Assembly: GCA_910574455.1 (NCBI GenBank)
Contig: CAJSYZ010000003.1
Span: 62,001 to 126,000 of the forward strand
From: Trichaptum fuscoviolaceum
Taxonomy: Eukaryota > Basidiomycota > Agaricomycetes > Hymenochaetales > Trichaptaceae
Length of the DNA stretch: 64,000 nucleotides
Direction: 5' to 3'
Part shown: piece after piece, positions 34,426 to 47,835 of the stretch
Layout of the letters: every line of letters begins with the position of its first letter
Position numbering within the stretch: the stretch's first letter is position 1
Made by a program: the position numbers and the translations under genes
Notes under the pieces: generated by a model
The model's input: the letters and a program-made list of their open reading frames with translations, nothing else
Database searches by the model: none
What the model was told of the DNA's origin: nothing

Positions 34426-36400
34426 CTGATTAATTACATACATTGACAGACATCAGAACATCTGAGCAACCAATTATCTATCTCCTCGACTTTACCTTTT
34501 GCTCACGCACGAAGCACTCATGCACAGACCCGCTAGCGAAAATCACGCTCCATCACTGCTCTTGTTTTTGTAAGTACAAACACAGATCATTGTACATACA
34601 TACACAGCCTATGTACCAGAGACCTAGCAATCCATGTGTATACAGATTTCAATTGTTCCGATTTGCCATGTTCGCGTCCGGATGTATGACCAGTATCTTG
34701 CGGTCGAGACAAAGTAACAATAAGCAAGTGCTTGGTCCAAGTCGCAAACTGATCAAAGACCACGACCAACTAACCTCGGGATCAGATCTAGCGCACTCGG
34801 CGATATGAGCGCGCGTATCACCGCTTGAGGAAAGAGGAGGAAGGAATCGAGGGTGAGTCTAATTAAAAATCCTAGTAGATGCGTGGTTTTTCCTTAGTAC
34901 TGTTGACGGCACGACTAGATCCATGAATGCCGAGCGGTCAGTGCGAGATGGTCGATGGGCGATGAACATGCCACTGATGTTGAAACTTGATCCTCAAGAT
35001 GGCAAATTACAGACCCGGACCAGGGAGTCACAGACTCATAGCGTCTGGGATATCCTAAATGATGTCAACCCTCCAAGCCTTGCAAATCCCAATTCAGCTA
35101 GTTTAATGCATTCAATTCAAGGGTCCGTTGTGAGATCGACATCCGTATACGAAAGGATATAAGGCCCGCCGGCCCGCCGGCTTTCTCTTTCAATCTTGAA
35201 CCTTGGACCTGACCCTTTGATATGTACTCAGCCATAGGCCGCCGCTGCATATGTTTGCATGCATATTTCGGAGACGGAGACACCAATGATTCCCGTGAGC
35301 TGGGAGAGTTGGAAATTACAATGCATTGATACAAGCATCCAGCGTCGAATACGATGTTTGTTCTGATGCATCTGTCCCTCCGTCCCTGCGCTCGGACGAA
35401 TTGATGAGCAATCCCACCATATGCATAATATACATATATATGTTACTTGATGGCCTTTTGCGTAGCTGAATTTCAATACAGTGAGTATACCTACAGCTAG
35501 GAGTTCCTCGCAAATACCCGTGTATGCATCCATTTGGGCGAGGGACAGGGAACATCTCGCCGGATGGGGAAAACCTGGGGATTTGCGCGCGTACGCTTTC
35601 GAGTGTATAACCGCTATGCAGAGCGCTGCAGTTTGCACACTGGACACTGACGTAGTGTTGCTGATATGCGGGGATGTCTTCCACTTCGAGCTTTCATTTC
35701 ATGCAATCTCAGGCTCAAGGGCTGCTTATGACGTCGAGATCGTCTGCTCAAACGGCCCCTCTAATGACCGCCTGTGGTGAGGAAGCGCCTTCTCTCACCC
35801 TTCCACCTTCATAACTCCTGACTGAGTATGTAGCCTGTAGTTGGCTGAAAGTAGAAAGCGTTGTCTGTGCGCGAGAAATACTGCTTTGATGCCGGATAAT
35901 TGGACGTCATCAGCGGCACCGGTTGCATCACTGGCATACAGTATCATTAGTTCAGTATCCCACGTGCAAACTTGTACACACACATACATTCACTGCACAC
36001 CAAGAAGCAAAGATCCCGTTCATTCTGCTCTCCAGTTTCTGGCCTTCAAGAAGAGAGACTCGTCCGGGTGTGCCAAGAATCATACAATCAGCAGCCGCAA
36101 ATCCGGGAGCAAACCGGATTTACGAGCGACAAAGCGCCGATCACACAACCGTCTGGCTGCTGTACCATCAAGACAGGTACTGTACACATCAGCGCACATA
36201 GATTATGGCAGCTATGCGGGAGACGCATCCTGTGCACGCGCCTTCGTAGGCAGTTCGGACAAGGCAGAGATTACAATTTCAAAATCGAGCCCAAAGTGCA
36301 GATATCTAGACAATTTGATCCCATTAGGCAGGCCATGGCTCGCGAGGGAGTGGAAGACGTGATTCGGTAGCGATAGACTGATCCTAGTGATGGGCCGTGA
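34426..36400. repeat. Segmental duplication block A' (arm 2)
   Basis: Inverted copy of 1-2,014. Best matches are 34,426-34,490, 35,480-35,660 and 35,960-36,145. No gene is supported. Confidence 0.7.
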
Positions 36401-38499
36401 GGGATCCGGAGAAAGGGTCTGTTTGTGCTTCTGCTTCCGTGACTTTGATGAACCAATGCGCAAGCTGATGAAACAAGACGAAAGGGAGAAGGAGAAGTAA
36501 TAGGAAAGGAAAGGAACGCAATGCGCGAAGCTTACGCGCCACAGGCCACCACCCGGCACGTCCGAAGATACCAAGCCTCTTGACGAGCGGGAACCCCAGG
36601 GAGATTACACCGAGATTTCGACGGAGGGGGCAAGCTTGGTGTTCCTGATGCGAGTGTCTATATTTAGACTTGCTGCACTCTTGCGTTCTTGCGCTCATAC
36701 AGATCCTCGATGATCATTGATATATCCCAGCAAATTGATAGCCGTGTGTTCATGCTGCATATGACTTTCGCATTTAAAGCCTGTAGCATGTGAAAACCCC
36801 GCCATTTTATGGTGAGATAGTAGTATAGCATGAGCTTGCGCATCGCGATGTCACGGTCTTTTGGTAGATTCACCAAGCAATAAACCAACAGCTTCTCTAC
36901 ATCTTCAGATTCACTTAAGTGGATCGGCCAGGGCTGAGCTATCCAGAGACTGGACATCATAAATCATTCGTCGACTCGAGCAAGGCCAGACGGGAGAGGC
37001 TCAGGGTTCAGCGCCAAGAATAGACTTGGGTGTATCGCACGGACTCGGGATCAAGCGAGATCTGAGCAAATCGGAGAAAAGGGATAGGGAGGCTTTTGGT
37101 CTCTGGCGCATCGGTATAGCACAGAGGTCTGAATCTAGCGGGCAGTTTTGATGCAGCGGGAAGCACGCGCGCACAGCAGAGCGGCTAGGGACGGACAAGC
37201 ACGGTCACAGACCTCACGGTTGCTTTACGCTAGACTGAGACCACCATACATACACCCACATCGCCTGCTCTATCCTCTATTCGATGATAAAATGGTGATA
37301 GGTGACAGGCGAGACTTGCATTGACCCTTGACTCTGATGAAAGAAGAGCCGAAGGTCGCGAAGATGATGGATCCAGGATGATAAAGGTGCAATTAACACC
37401 CCGCAGAGGTGAGGCTCAAGGATGCAGGATCCCGGACATGAATGCTGGGAAGCAGTGGAATGTCGCTCGAAGAAGAGATGTGATCGGAAGCCTGAGACGA
37501 TGGGGAAGAGGGGTAGAGGGGTAGAGAACGGTAGACTGAGCCGAGCTGGTCCGGACGGATTCGGCTTCATAGCTTCTATGAAGTATCAAAGGATATAGGG
37601 TCGTGGGGCTTGAGAAGGCACGGGCCAAAATTGTCCAGTGACCCTTTCGGCGCGTTAGGACCTTGGGATGCAAGAAAATAAGCAAAGCAAAGACATATCG
37701 CAGAGAATATTAGACAGACATATTTGAGTATGTTTTGTTTCATTCATATATTGGTATATTCCCGACCCCAACCATTAATCATTAAATTCGGCTAACCGCC
37801 CCGTATGCACCGGCTTCGACTTCCATCAGGGGCTATCGAAGGTGTCGCGAACTGTGATAGATGACGGATTGGACGGGACGAGCTGGCGTAACGACCAATG
37901 TAGAAAGCGGGGTAAAAGATGCATAAGGAAACGGTTGAGGGGTACGAAGCTTGCAAAGTTCTTGCGCGAAGACGATTTCGATAAAGCGGTTGAAAGGATA
38001 GAGCTTAGATCCCAGAGTTAATTAGTCCCTTGCCCATGCACGACCGGAATGGACCGGACTCCTCATTGTGGATTGATGGGTTTCATGCAGCGTAGGTCTG
38101 GCGAGTGTGAATTAAAGGCAGGAAGTCAGACCCGTTAGCCGGACCGAGTCCGAGTTAAGTGAGATTTCTTTAATGGCGCGTGGGTTATTGGGTTAGAAAG
38201 TGGTACCAATAGGACAAAGCTCACTACGGGCATGGACGATTAGAAGTAACTGGTACGATATGATGTAAGATACGCACTTGAGATTCGGTTACTTTGTCCT
38301 TTCCTCTCTTTCCACCTTCACACCCCTTATCCTCATCATCCACCAAGACAATCGAAGGCATCAAGCGTCAAGCGTCGCGCATGCATCGCGCGAAGGAGCG
38401 GAGAATGGACCGGCGCGGTTGTCGAAGGGCGATCTAGGATCACATCCAATCCATAAATGAGACGACGGCGATAGAGGATACAATCACAGAGTCATATGA
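36401..38499. other. Spacer between A' and D', no gene supported
   Basis: The frame 36,664-36,960 (minus) gives a helical 98-residue sequence (EDVEKLLVYCLVNLPKDRDI) with no known family. The segment 37,300-37,560 weakly resembles 27,770-28,110. The remainder shows nothing recognisable. Confidence 0.4.
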
Positions 38500-40739
38500 A
38501 AACATCCTTACGGATTCTCGATGAAGTATATGTCAGATATCAGGACTTTCTCGAAGGAGAATAGGCGATGGCGAGCATGAGGGCAGCGGCGTTTGTCGCA
38601 TTCGCGGTAGTGTATGCGCAGACAGGTTGGATTGGGTCGGCGCTGCCGGGAACGAACGCTCGTATTCGATAGCCGGACGCCGTTCACGAAGCATCTCATC
38701 GTCCTTTACGGTCTGTTCAGGCGTGGATGCAGTTGCAGCTGATACTGACGGGCGTGGCGGCTGGACGAAAGCAAGGCGGGACAAATCGAGAAATAGATTC
38801 CATGGGAGCGTACATCCCGAATGCGGTAACTCGACTCGGCTAGTACTCGCGAAGGTGGGCATGAGTGCGAAGAAGTATGCATGCACCGCTACATACATTA
38901 TGTCGAGGTAGATAGGAGGGAGTTTAGAGATTGCGGCGGCCGCCGGACGAGTGCCTTCGCTGAGACCCTATCGGCCCCGGAGTGTCTTTACTTGGTATCC
39001 ATGGCCCATGTGTTCGTCCTTCTTGTCGATATAATGATAACATAGCGCTTCTGATCCATTGCAGATCAAGGCTGATTAACATATGGTCGCCCAGCTGGTC
39101 CAGCGCCCCAGCAAATCCCGAGCTTACATATTTTCAGGCCAAAGCGTTGTTAGAGCGGACACGAATCTGACCTTGAATGGAGAGTCACAGGTGACCTCGG
39201 TCTCTGTAAATAAAGGTAGGAAATCAGTGAATGACTCGTGCACTCTGCGGCCAATGGGCAACAACTTGAATGCGAGTATTCTGCGGGCGGTGGGAATAAA
39301 TAGTTCATGTAAGAGAATTAAATGAATAAATGCTGATCAAAGTTTGACGTCATAAATTGAGGACATGGTTGCAGAGCACGGACGTGGTGAATGGCTCATT
39401 CAAGAGCAACCAGCATGAATAAATGATGATGGAAACAACTCACAGTGTGTCCTTCAAACCGCAACGCTGAGCCCTAAATTGGGCCGTCGTTACTGATGCG
39501 CGATGTCAATGCAGGAATACGCCGAGAATTCATCCCAGCCGAGCCAACGAGGATTATACGACTGGCTAGTCGAGGGCGCGTGCAATTTCGGAGTCACGGC
39601 GATACGGCGATCGTTAATCATTAATCACTGAACCACAGAAGCCACGCCGTCAACATCTCTTCGTCCGAAGTTCACCAGAGTACAAAGAGGGAGACACGTA
39701 CGGAGAAATCTCCAGGAATAGAAGTGAAAGCGAGCCCTACTTTGGGTAAGCTGACTTTGTCCGTCCGGAATGTCGAACTTGGCGGTGAGGGCTAGAGAAG
39801 CGGATGGACGGTAGCCGGTAGTCGACGGGAGCGGGGGTACATATCCGTACCTGTTTGTTAATACTGAAACGAAGACCTGCGAAAGCCGCTTTCCCGATGT
39901 TTCCAGGAAGGCGTGTCAGCAGGTTGGTGCTGCGTATCGGGTCGAACGTTACACTAGTGAGAAAAGAATACTGTTTTGAATGGAATGCTTCGAACGTTTC
40001 ATCTTTACGAGGTGAAAAAGAAATACCTAGTATCACGATTTCTTGAAGCAAAGGCCACAGAAAGAAGGAGATTATTGATGGTCACCATAGTAGATGCACG
40101 CCGACGGAAAATCTGCTTTGGTGGTTAAAGATTATGTGCTCAATGGGCTGGGATATCCTGCTCACGCATTCTGCCGGACCATCCTGCCGTACTTCCCATG
40201 TCCATTTATACCATCAGGCCCTTCCATTTAATTAAGTGTCTGCTTTCACGGATTTGTATCTGTCTCCGACAGACATGATTCTGAGAAGGTATATGGGTAA
40301 ATCAATGACCGTCTTGAAGAAGAGCAATTTCGTTTAACGCACCTAGGTTTCTCGTCCCTGCGGGCTTAATGAACAGTAACTTATGAAACAACGGAGTAAG
40401 AAACACCATTATCGGTCTCTTCATTTCTGTTCAATCTGTATTAAAGCCGCATTCAGATGTTGCACTACGCTTGCCTCCTTGTTCAAGCTCAGCATGTGCC
40501 GCATCAAAGTCTGCATTTGATTCGACCGACAATATCAGCGGAAACGTCAAATGACTGTTGACCCGCTGGGAAGCGCAATACGCCGGAGATGCAAAACTCG
40601 GAGACTATAAAGATGATTTGGTTGATAATTCAAGATCCATGTATATAAACTGAATTTCGACCCACATATGGAAACCTGCACGCTAATTCCCCCGTGCGCG
40701 CTCGAGGCAATCAACCCGACCCAGGGCATCCAACTCGGG
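38500..40739. repeat. Segmental duplication block D' (arm 2)
   Basis: Inverted copy of 25,374-27,760; see block D for the matched intervals. Around 40,720-40,740 it shows the site that in arm 1 carries the LTR element: the conserved flanks lie close together without LTR sequence. Confidence 0.75.
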
Positions 40740-43400
40740 GATCCCAAAGCAGGAAGCAGGTTCTTGGCGAAGTTTACCCTGTCATGGCCTGACAGGCCAT
40801 CACCAAAATGAGTAGATGGGGATGCAGAAGGGTTGTCTTCCGTGCGCAAAATTAGACGGGTCTTGCGCTCGAGGACGGTTTACGAGAAGTAGTATCCGAG
40901 GAATTCATGCACGGGACCAGGCAATTCCTGCGGTTTTCTGGGGATGGATCATGGAGCTAAAGAGAGGCAACGCAACTGTCCTGAGTCGAAGTCGAAAGGA
41001 GTCAGCTCAGTGGTCGCCCTGTTCTGTGGATGCGGGGGATCGGCGGCTGTCCAGGGAGTTGGCGATGGCAATGAATGCCTTGGGTAATTCCGAGAATTCA
41101 TCGCTGAGCGTGATCACGGTCGCGACTATAGAGGGGCCAATCCTGGACAATCAGGGCCGTGCGGTAGATCGGTATAGCGGAGTGAATCCGGAAAGGCTTC
41201 GAAGGAAGTGATCTTAATTTGAGAATTGTACACGCTGATTAGTTAGTCAGTAAGAGTATCTAATTTGCAGTTACTAAACACACACATTCTCTCCCCGGAT
41301 GGTTCGGTATATGTCAATGAAGACAGACTGTCCGCGTACAAATTTTGTGTCGGTCACGTCTATGCAAGAAAACATTTTGAAGCACCGTCTCAGGTATCTC
41401 ACTCGTAGGTAGGTCAATTTTGACACCGATTTCTATAAGGGTGCCTCGGTGCCATGTGAACTGAATCAAGACCCACATATGGTGAACGAAAAGCTAGATT
41501 CTCCAGTCCCCGGATAGTGGCCACGGCGAATGCGGTCCACAACTGTCCAGTCCAATTGATGAGATAAATTCTCGCGAAGTTTCCCCCTGTCAGGCATCCG
41601 GGGCGCAAGGCTATGGAAGGAGTGGATTCGGTCCGGGCTGTAGGGTGTCGCTAGTAGTCACTATAGTCTCTGAAAAAAAGAAAGTGGTCATGTACAGAGA
41701 ATGATTTCAAGGGCAGCGATACAAACCTTGTTCGAACCTCCGGGAGACTCGATCGATCATGGGGCTCGCCAATGGCACGTGCAAGTGGCCGCTATCCCAC
41801 CCTGGATCGTTAGCGGATTGGCAGAATTCCTAGGGTTTGGCGAAGTCATGTCCTGGATAGTCCGAGATTCAATCGATGGTCGTGGTTACGGCCATAGAGA
41901 GCCAATCTCGGGCAATCAGGAACGTGTGGTAAATGGGCAGAACGAAGTTGGGTAATGAAGACTTCGAAACGTCCGGGCCCGGAGGTCATCGGACGGAAGT
42001 ACCACGGGGGAAGTTCTTCAGAAGCAGAAGCTGGTAGTGCTTTGCACTTTGAACCAGACTCATGAAACAGTTGTGTTTCGGACCGATACGAGAAGAAATA
42101 TGTGCTTACAAAATTAAGACGTGCATCGGGTTCCAAGCCCTAGATGTTTGACCTAGAAAGTGAGTCACGAGATTGTACCTCTATCATTACATGATTTTTT
42201 TAAAATGCTTATGGTGAAGATCCTAGGTCAGTGGAGACACGGGCAAAAAGTCGTCCAAAGTCCAAGAACCATCACTTACAGTACTTCCACACTGGCCAAT
42301 TTCGTCTCATATTTTTCTTCAGCGAGTGTATATGAGACACTCAGAAAGCAGATTGACGGCTCCTTCAAACCGTCTAGGAGAAGTAAGTAGTGATGGTCGA
42401 GAGTAGGAAAAAAAGTGCCGCTCCGAGTCGATTTGACACCACGTGCCTACCGTGACTGGCATGACACGTGCACGGCTGGCCACAACTTGAATCTCGGTAT
42501 CGGCCGAATTGATGCCTGCGAATTCAAAAATTCAAAAATTAACTATTCACGACGGCACTTACAGACAATTTCTCCGTGGGCTTTACCGGAGCCATTTGAT
42601 TCTGATAATCCGCCAGGAACCAACAAAACTCGTCAATTTATCCGAGAATGCGGAGATATTGTTTGCACAAATCGTGAGAAATCAGTAAATCACAGCTTTT
42701 AACTCATTGTCCAATGTTTGGCTGTGCCGCTACAGATGAGTGAGTAACGAGAGCTATATAGTATAAAGCAACCAAAGAGATAGAACTCGGAAGGCGGGGA
42801 TTGACTTCCAGCAAGTTATTGCCATCCGGAGCGGAGAAATGAGAGCAATAATAGACTTCCTACTTCCGGGCAATAGACATTCCGAGTCCTGCATAGCTTT
42901 CCCCGCTTTCCCCGCAAATGCAGTCAGGTGGACTGAATACGTGACCTCATACTCGCGGATCATATCCCCATGGACTTTTTATTCATTGTATTTCATATGC
43001 ATTCGTAACCCATGACCATGACCAATTTCTCGGATGCTGAAGTGAATAGCGCTGATCCTTATGACACAGATGTCGATTACCGGTCGATCTCGCATTGCTA
43101 GATTAAGAGTCTCTTGTATTGAATTAGGGGCTCTGTACTCATTAGCGCCTCGAGGCTTATGGAGTGAAGAATTATCCCACTATGGTGATTCGATCATGCA
43201 TGCGGGCTCCAGGACTGTCCGCCCTCGCGACGCATCATGACCTGATCCCATGGCCATGGCATAAATGGCAGGATACTTATAGTGTTGTCGGGTGGGAGAT
43301 TCTTGAGAAATTCGCTGCGTGATCAGTTACGCGTCAGAAGTCTACTGCAAACTTGTGTTGATTACTGGCGGCTAGTAGCGGGAGTGACACTTTGCACCCG
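40740..43400. repeat. Segmental duplication block C' (arm 2)
   Basis: Inverted copy of 21,430-23,834. Small frames (for example 41,846-42,136 minus, containing LRSAHLPHVPDCPRLALYG) align with copies in block C (LRSAHLPHVPDCPGLALDG), but only over short stretches. No complete gene is supported. Confidence 0.7.
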
Positions 43401-45300
43401 GCAGCTCTGGCGAGCTTAGACGATTTTGGTATCCGACTGCGACTTTGATAGATAAGTATGAAGACTGCATGGTCCGAGTGTCAGATGATTGGTATAATCA
43501 ACGGAGCTCATATCTACGGCGTTTGCGTATATAGATCGGTGCCGAAGCAAACAAGTTGCAAGTGAATTTGAGTTCAAGAACACTAATCTATCAAAAAGGA
43601 GTTAAAATAGGTAAAAGGGGTACGGCTTAAAAACAGATGCCTATCTCATTAACGACTTCTTGCGTACTTAAGAATAATAACATATTTACAGACTGCATGT
43701 TTGTTGAGGCTATTTTCTGCTTGTACGTGTGGTCGGTGTTGTAAAGGCATGTGGATAGGGCTGCTCCTATCTCGCGGTCATACGCACTGAATCCATCTGG
43801 TCGAGGATAGCTTGAACTGAATGAGCCATATATGCAAAGCTGAAGGAAAAAGTGCTGATCCGATCATCGAGGGCCCGTGGTCACGATATCTGCCCGTCAA
43901 ATGTAACAAAGGGATCAAGCCAATGAGTGCATTGCCATATTCAAATCGAAAAGTGACCATGCTCACAACCTTCTTGGCAAGTAATTGCCCATATCATCTT
44001 CATGATCGCCCTACATCAATGTCTATTTCTGTTCTAAATTAAATTGATAAGATAGGAGTCTGTAGCACGCTGATCAGTAGCAAATCAAGTACCAACTACC
44101 ATTACCATCTTGCGGCACTGTAATATGCTATTGCAGGCTACGTTCTTGTGAATGGAGATAAGAGACGACTTGCTTCGGAGAAATGGAACTGTTAAAGCAC
44201 AGGAGGAACATAGCGTGTCATGATCAAACATACTACTTGCGGTTAGCAAACACTCACGACAAATCGCTTCTCGAGTACGGATATCGAAGCCTATCATCTC
44301 TTATCTCAGAACGGGCTATCGAACTTCGCTTCCGATGTCCATGCTAGGTCGGAAACGAACGCTTCATAGACTGAATGGCACGAAAAAAGACCTTATAGTT
44401 AGGGAGCTGCATATGGATTTAGTTGCTATAGCCGAGGCTTCGATTGATTTGAATGGACACGAGACAGACCACCCTTGTGCCTACCTGCGCTTCGGTTGAA
44501 CTGAATGGGCCATGAGACGAAAGAAACGCATGCCTGGTATTGCTTCTTTCTCACTAATTTAGAGATCGACAGTAATAGAGTATCACGTACTGCGCAAAAT
44601 CGCAAGATCGCCAGTTCTCCGAAAGTCGAGCCCTTGTGCATTCCATAGCACCGGTGTATCCCATGTGTAAGTTGTGATCCCGACACAAAGATACGGTTTG
44701 TCCCGCACTGCATGTCTCATTCGTTGATGGTATTCCTGGTTTCCTTAGATCTCAGATTACTGCACTTCAAACCAGTAATATAAAGACAGGTGGTGGCCGA
44801 ATCTCCAGATAGACACAAATTAACTTTCCTTGTGCTCGGAAGCCAAGGCCGCGTCTTGCATTGTGCGATGATCAAGGACGGATATTGAGGATTCGACCGA
44901 TGAGACTTTGACCTTCCCACGAAGCTATAAATATGGATATTAGGGGTATATGTCATAAATAGCATCAATGGTGAACGCAGTGATGACATACCAATATGCA
45001 GATAATAGAAATGAACGGCAATAACGGCGCCACGAGCTGCTGGTCAGGCTCAACGAGGATCTGTCTCGGAAAGGAGAAAAGGAGAAACTAAGTGGACATA
45101 GCGGCGAAAGTCCGAAGTCACTAAGTTTTGAATCCGATTCGAGATATCACCGAGATATCATATTCATTTAGCCCAAGCTAACTATACGATTGGCTACAAT
45201 TCTCTTCTAAAGACACGCTTGCAGTTGATAGAAGGTCGGGGATTTGGAGATCATTGAAAGAAGAAGTCATTACGCTTGACCAAGGTTAATTAGAGTACAT
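43401..45300. other. No feature seen
   Basis: AT-richer intergenic sequence. Short frames at 44,085-44,989 (minus) lack motifs and coding character. No repeat of the other blocks was recognised. Confidence 0.4.
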
Positions 45301-45310
45301 GGAGAGAAAC

Positions 45311-45601
45311 TTACGGAGTAATCACCGCAAATAGAAGGGAAATCGTATCCTGGTTTGGGTAACTGACCTTGTCCGAGCGTCGAGCTTGGCTAGAGGACGG
45401 ATCTAAGTCGAGAGCAGAAAGGCGGTACTCGGTAGTGGACGGCGGCGGGGTATACTCTTTTGAGGGCCTTCGATAATGAAGCCGCACATTCGACCTGCGA
45501 AAGCCGCTTTCCCGCTGCTCATACCAGTAACGAGTTTCATCTAATAGATTCTCCGTATCCCGGAAAATGTAATGCCTGAGAAAAGAACCCAGCACGAGCA
45601 A
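45311..45601 (-). repeat. Third, diverged copy of part of block D
   Basis: The minus strand shares CCTGCGAAAGCCGCTTTCCCG, a TCGAC-type TAC(C)G motif and the GTCAG-TTACCCAAA stretch with 39,740-39,910 and with 26,370-26,530 (inverse). An open frame of 96 codons (STTEYRLSALDLDPSSSQ) covers it. The frame is not conserved in the other copies. Confidence 0.6.
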
Positions 45602-46370
45602 GATAATTAGAATAGATATCCGCCCACGTTAAAGAATGCCTGAATAACAAGGGACAGCAAGTCACTCCATCGTGAATGGGCGTCGAGCAAATAAAAATGG
45701 AGCAGAGCTAAAAGTCATTGATTGCGCTGAAGTTCATCAGCGATAAAGTGGAATATCCTCTGAGCAATCACTCACTCTATCTGTCCGTCCGTCCGTGATT
45801 CCCTTCGCCAATGACAGTTATAAGTCCTTCCAAGATAGACAGTAGCAACTTTCAGTCAATTCTGTACAACAGATGCTGAATTTAGCAGAATGGCAAAGAA
45901 TGCAAAAGATCGCATAGATCCTTTCTTCTTGCTCTCGGAGAAGCTTCAGATACGGATGGACTGAAACATGACTGTATGAAGCGAAATTAATTTGATAATG
46001 TGAAGCAGATGGAAATACTTCATTCGCACTCGTCCATAAGAGATCGAGATCATACGTCTATGTGCAGCGCAACATTGAGGTCTTGGATCCTTGTAGGGTT
46101 CGATTGAAGCCAACATTAACAGAGATGGTCCCAAATACGATACTCAGAATGCTATTCTCCCCGTTCTGATGTATCGACGGATAAAAGCATGTCCCGCAAA
46201 GACTGGAGGCTCTGAAACGACAAATGGCGTAGACTAGGCCGGTTAGCCAGGAAGGTATACTCTGCTGAGATAAGAAGTAGATCACTTCTAGATACTTCTA
46301 AAGCCTTTCACCGTGCATGGACAAGACTTTCACGTAGTTAAGGTGTGAGTTAAGATGGTGTCGTTGATCC
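45602..46370. other. No feature seen
   Basis: Intergenic. CTGTCCGTCCGTCCG at about 45,780 is a short simple repeat. No coding sequence is supported. Confidence 0.4.
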
Positions 46371-46528
46371 ATGATCCAGTGTTGATAGCACACAGCGGTT
46401 TGTGAGGCCTCACATTGGACCCTGTGTGCTAAGGGTCTTATGTGGGTCCACCCGGTTCCAAAGGAAACTGTAAGTCCATCCTCCTTCCCAGGGTATCCCT
46501 GGCCCCTCCGGACCTCACGCCACATGTA

Positions 46529-47000
46529 CAGTTGACATTTTAATAGTGCATAAGGTCCGTCCCCAAGTTAGGCTATGCATTATGAGATGTTATGCATAGT
46601 AATATTATTACATAATACTTTTAAAGTTACTGTATAACCAGTTATAGTCATAGCTACCAATTATTATTATTGCACAAATGAAATAGGACCTTAATTACCT
46701 TAAAAGAAGTTATAATGAACACAATATAAGCCTTGCAATATGAAATCTCAAGTTAAACTCCGAAGCCAAAGCTCCAAAATGGGTACTTTAAGGTACAAGG
46801 CTACGTGCTTATGTTATAAAACAGACCCTTTACTTACTATAAATGGCAGATATGATACTGCATATCCAACATTTGGCTATGCATTATTATGTATTAGATT
46901 TTATGCATAATTTGGCTGGGACGGAGTTGGTTCCCTGCCTTTCTTATGCATTATGAGGTTTTATGCATTATGATGCTATGCATTATTAAAATGTCAACTG
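46529..47000. mobile_element. Mariner-type MITE at a TA target
   Basis: 472 bp with 24-bp terminal inverted repeats beginning CAGTTGACATTTTAATA (one mismatch), flanked on both sides by TA. The interior is rich in TATGCATTATGA-like words with no coding frame. The corresponding spot in the inverted module copy (48,762-48,763) shows an unoccupied CACATG-TA-GCTACTAAATTAG. The CAGT tip and TA duplication fit the Tc1/mariner superfamily. Confidence 0.85.
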
Positions 47001-47079
47001 TATCTACTAAATTAGTGTATGAAACAAATAAACCTAACTTTGAAACTACAATGAACCAAACAAACCTACTAGTACGGGG

Positions 47080-47579
47080 CCAGGGATACCCTGGCAAAAA
47101 AATCTTTGTAAGCAATCCCGGAGCATTTGTACTCACCGCGCGGAGAGCCCCGCTAGTTGCGCGCCGTTAACCTAAACAGGAATGAGGCCGCCACTGATCG
47201 AAACATATCGAAAACATGCACATATTCTCGTAGAAGCTTTGGAATCTACATAGTTTTAGCTAGATATTAGTCATTGTTTATAAAATGGGCATCAAATTTA
47301 AGGAATATAACACATTGTTGTAGCAATTCAGTGCATACAATGTATGCACTTGGTTATTTCTTTCTGATTATTTGATACACTTTTTAAATGCGAAACTTCT
47401 GAAATAAAAGCTCAAATGAGTGATTCTCAAATTTTCAATGCTTTATCTGAGATATAACGACTTTAATTGCAAATTTCCGAGGCTAGCACTGTACAATGGC
47501 GGCCTCATTCCTGTTTACGTGCGGTGAGCGCGATGCTCCGGGATTGCTTACAAAGAATTTTTTGCCAGGGTATCCCTAG
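47080..47579. mobile_element. 500-bp inverted-repeat element (MITE-like)
   Basis: Ends share GGGATACCCTGGCAAAAAA and TCTTTGTAAGCAATCCCGG, continuing after an indel to AAACAGGAATGAGGCCGCC (left 47,173-47,197; right 47,494-47,514, complement). The inverted ends are thus about 115 and 88 bp. The interior is AT-rich and non-coding. The target duplication is unclear because the tips coincide with the palindromes. Confidence 0.7.
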
Positions 47580-47835
47580 ACTCGTAGCCAGTCGCAATTT
47601 ATCTTTTGAGGTTGGGAGGTTGGATAAATGAAGTGACTGGTAGTACTCAATCAGAGGGAGGCCAGTCACCTCATTGTGACCTATAGGTCACAGTGTGCCT
47701 GATTAATAAGCTTAGTGGTGGCAGTTTCTCCCGGCTTTCGTAGATTGCCGGTATCTTCCCGAGTCCCGGTCACTCTATTTTTTTTTTTGAAATTCAACTT
47801 GTATTAGAATCAGATAGCGAATACATGCAGATTTT

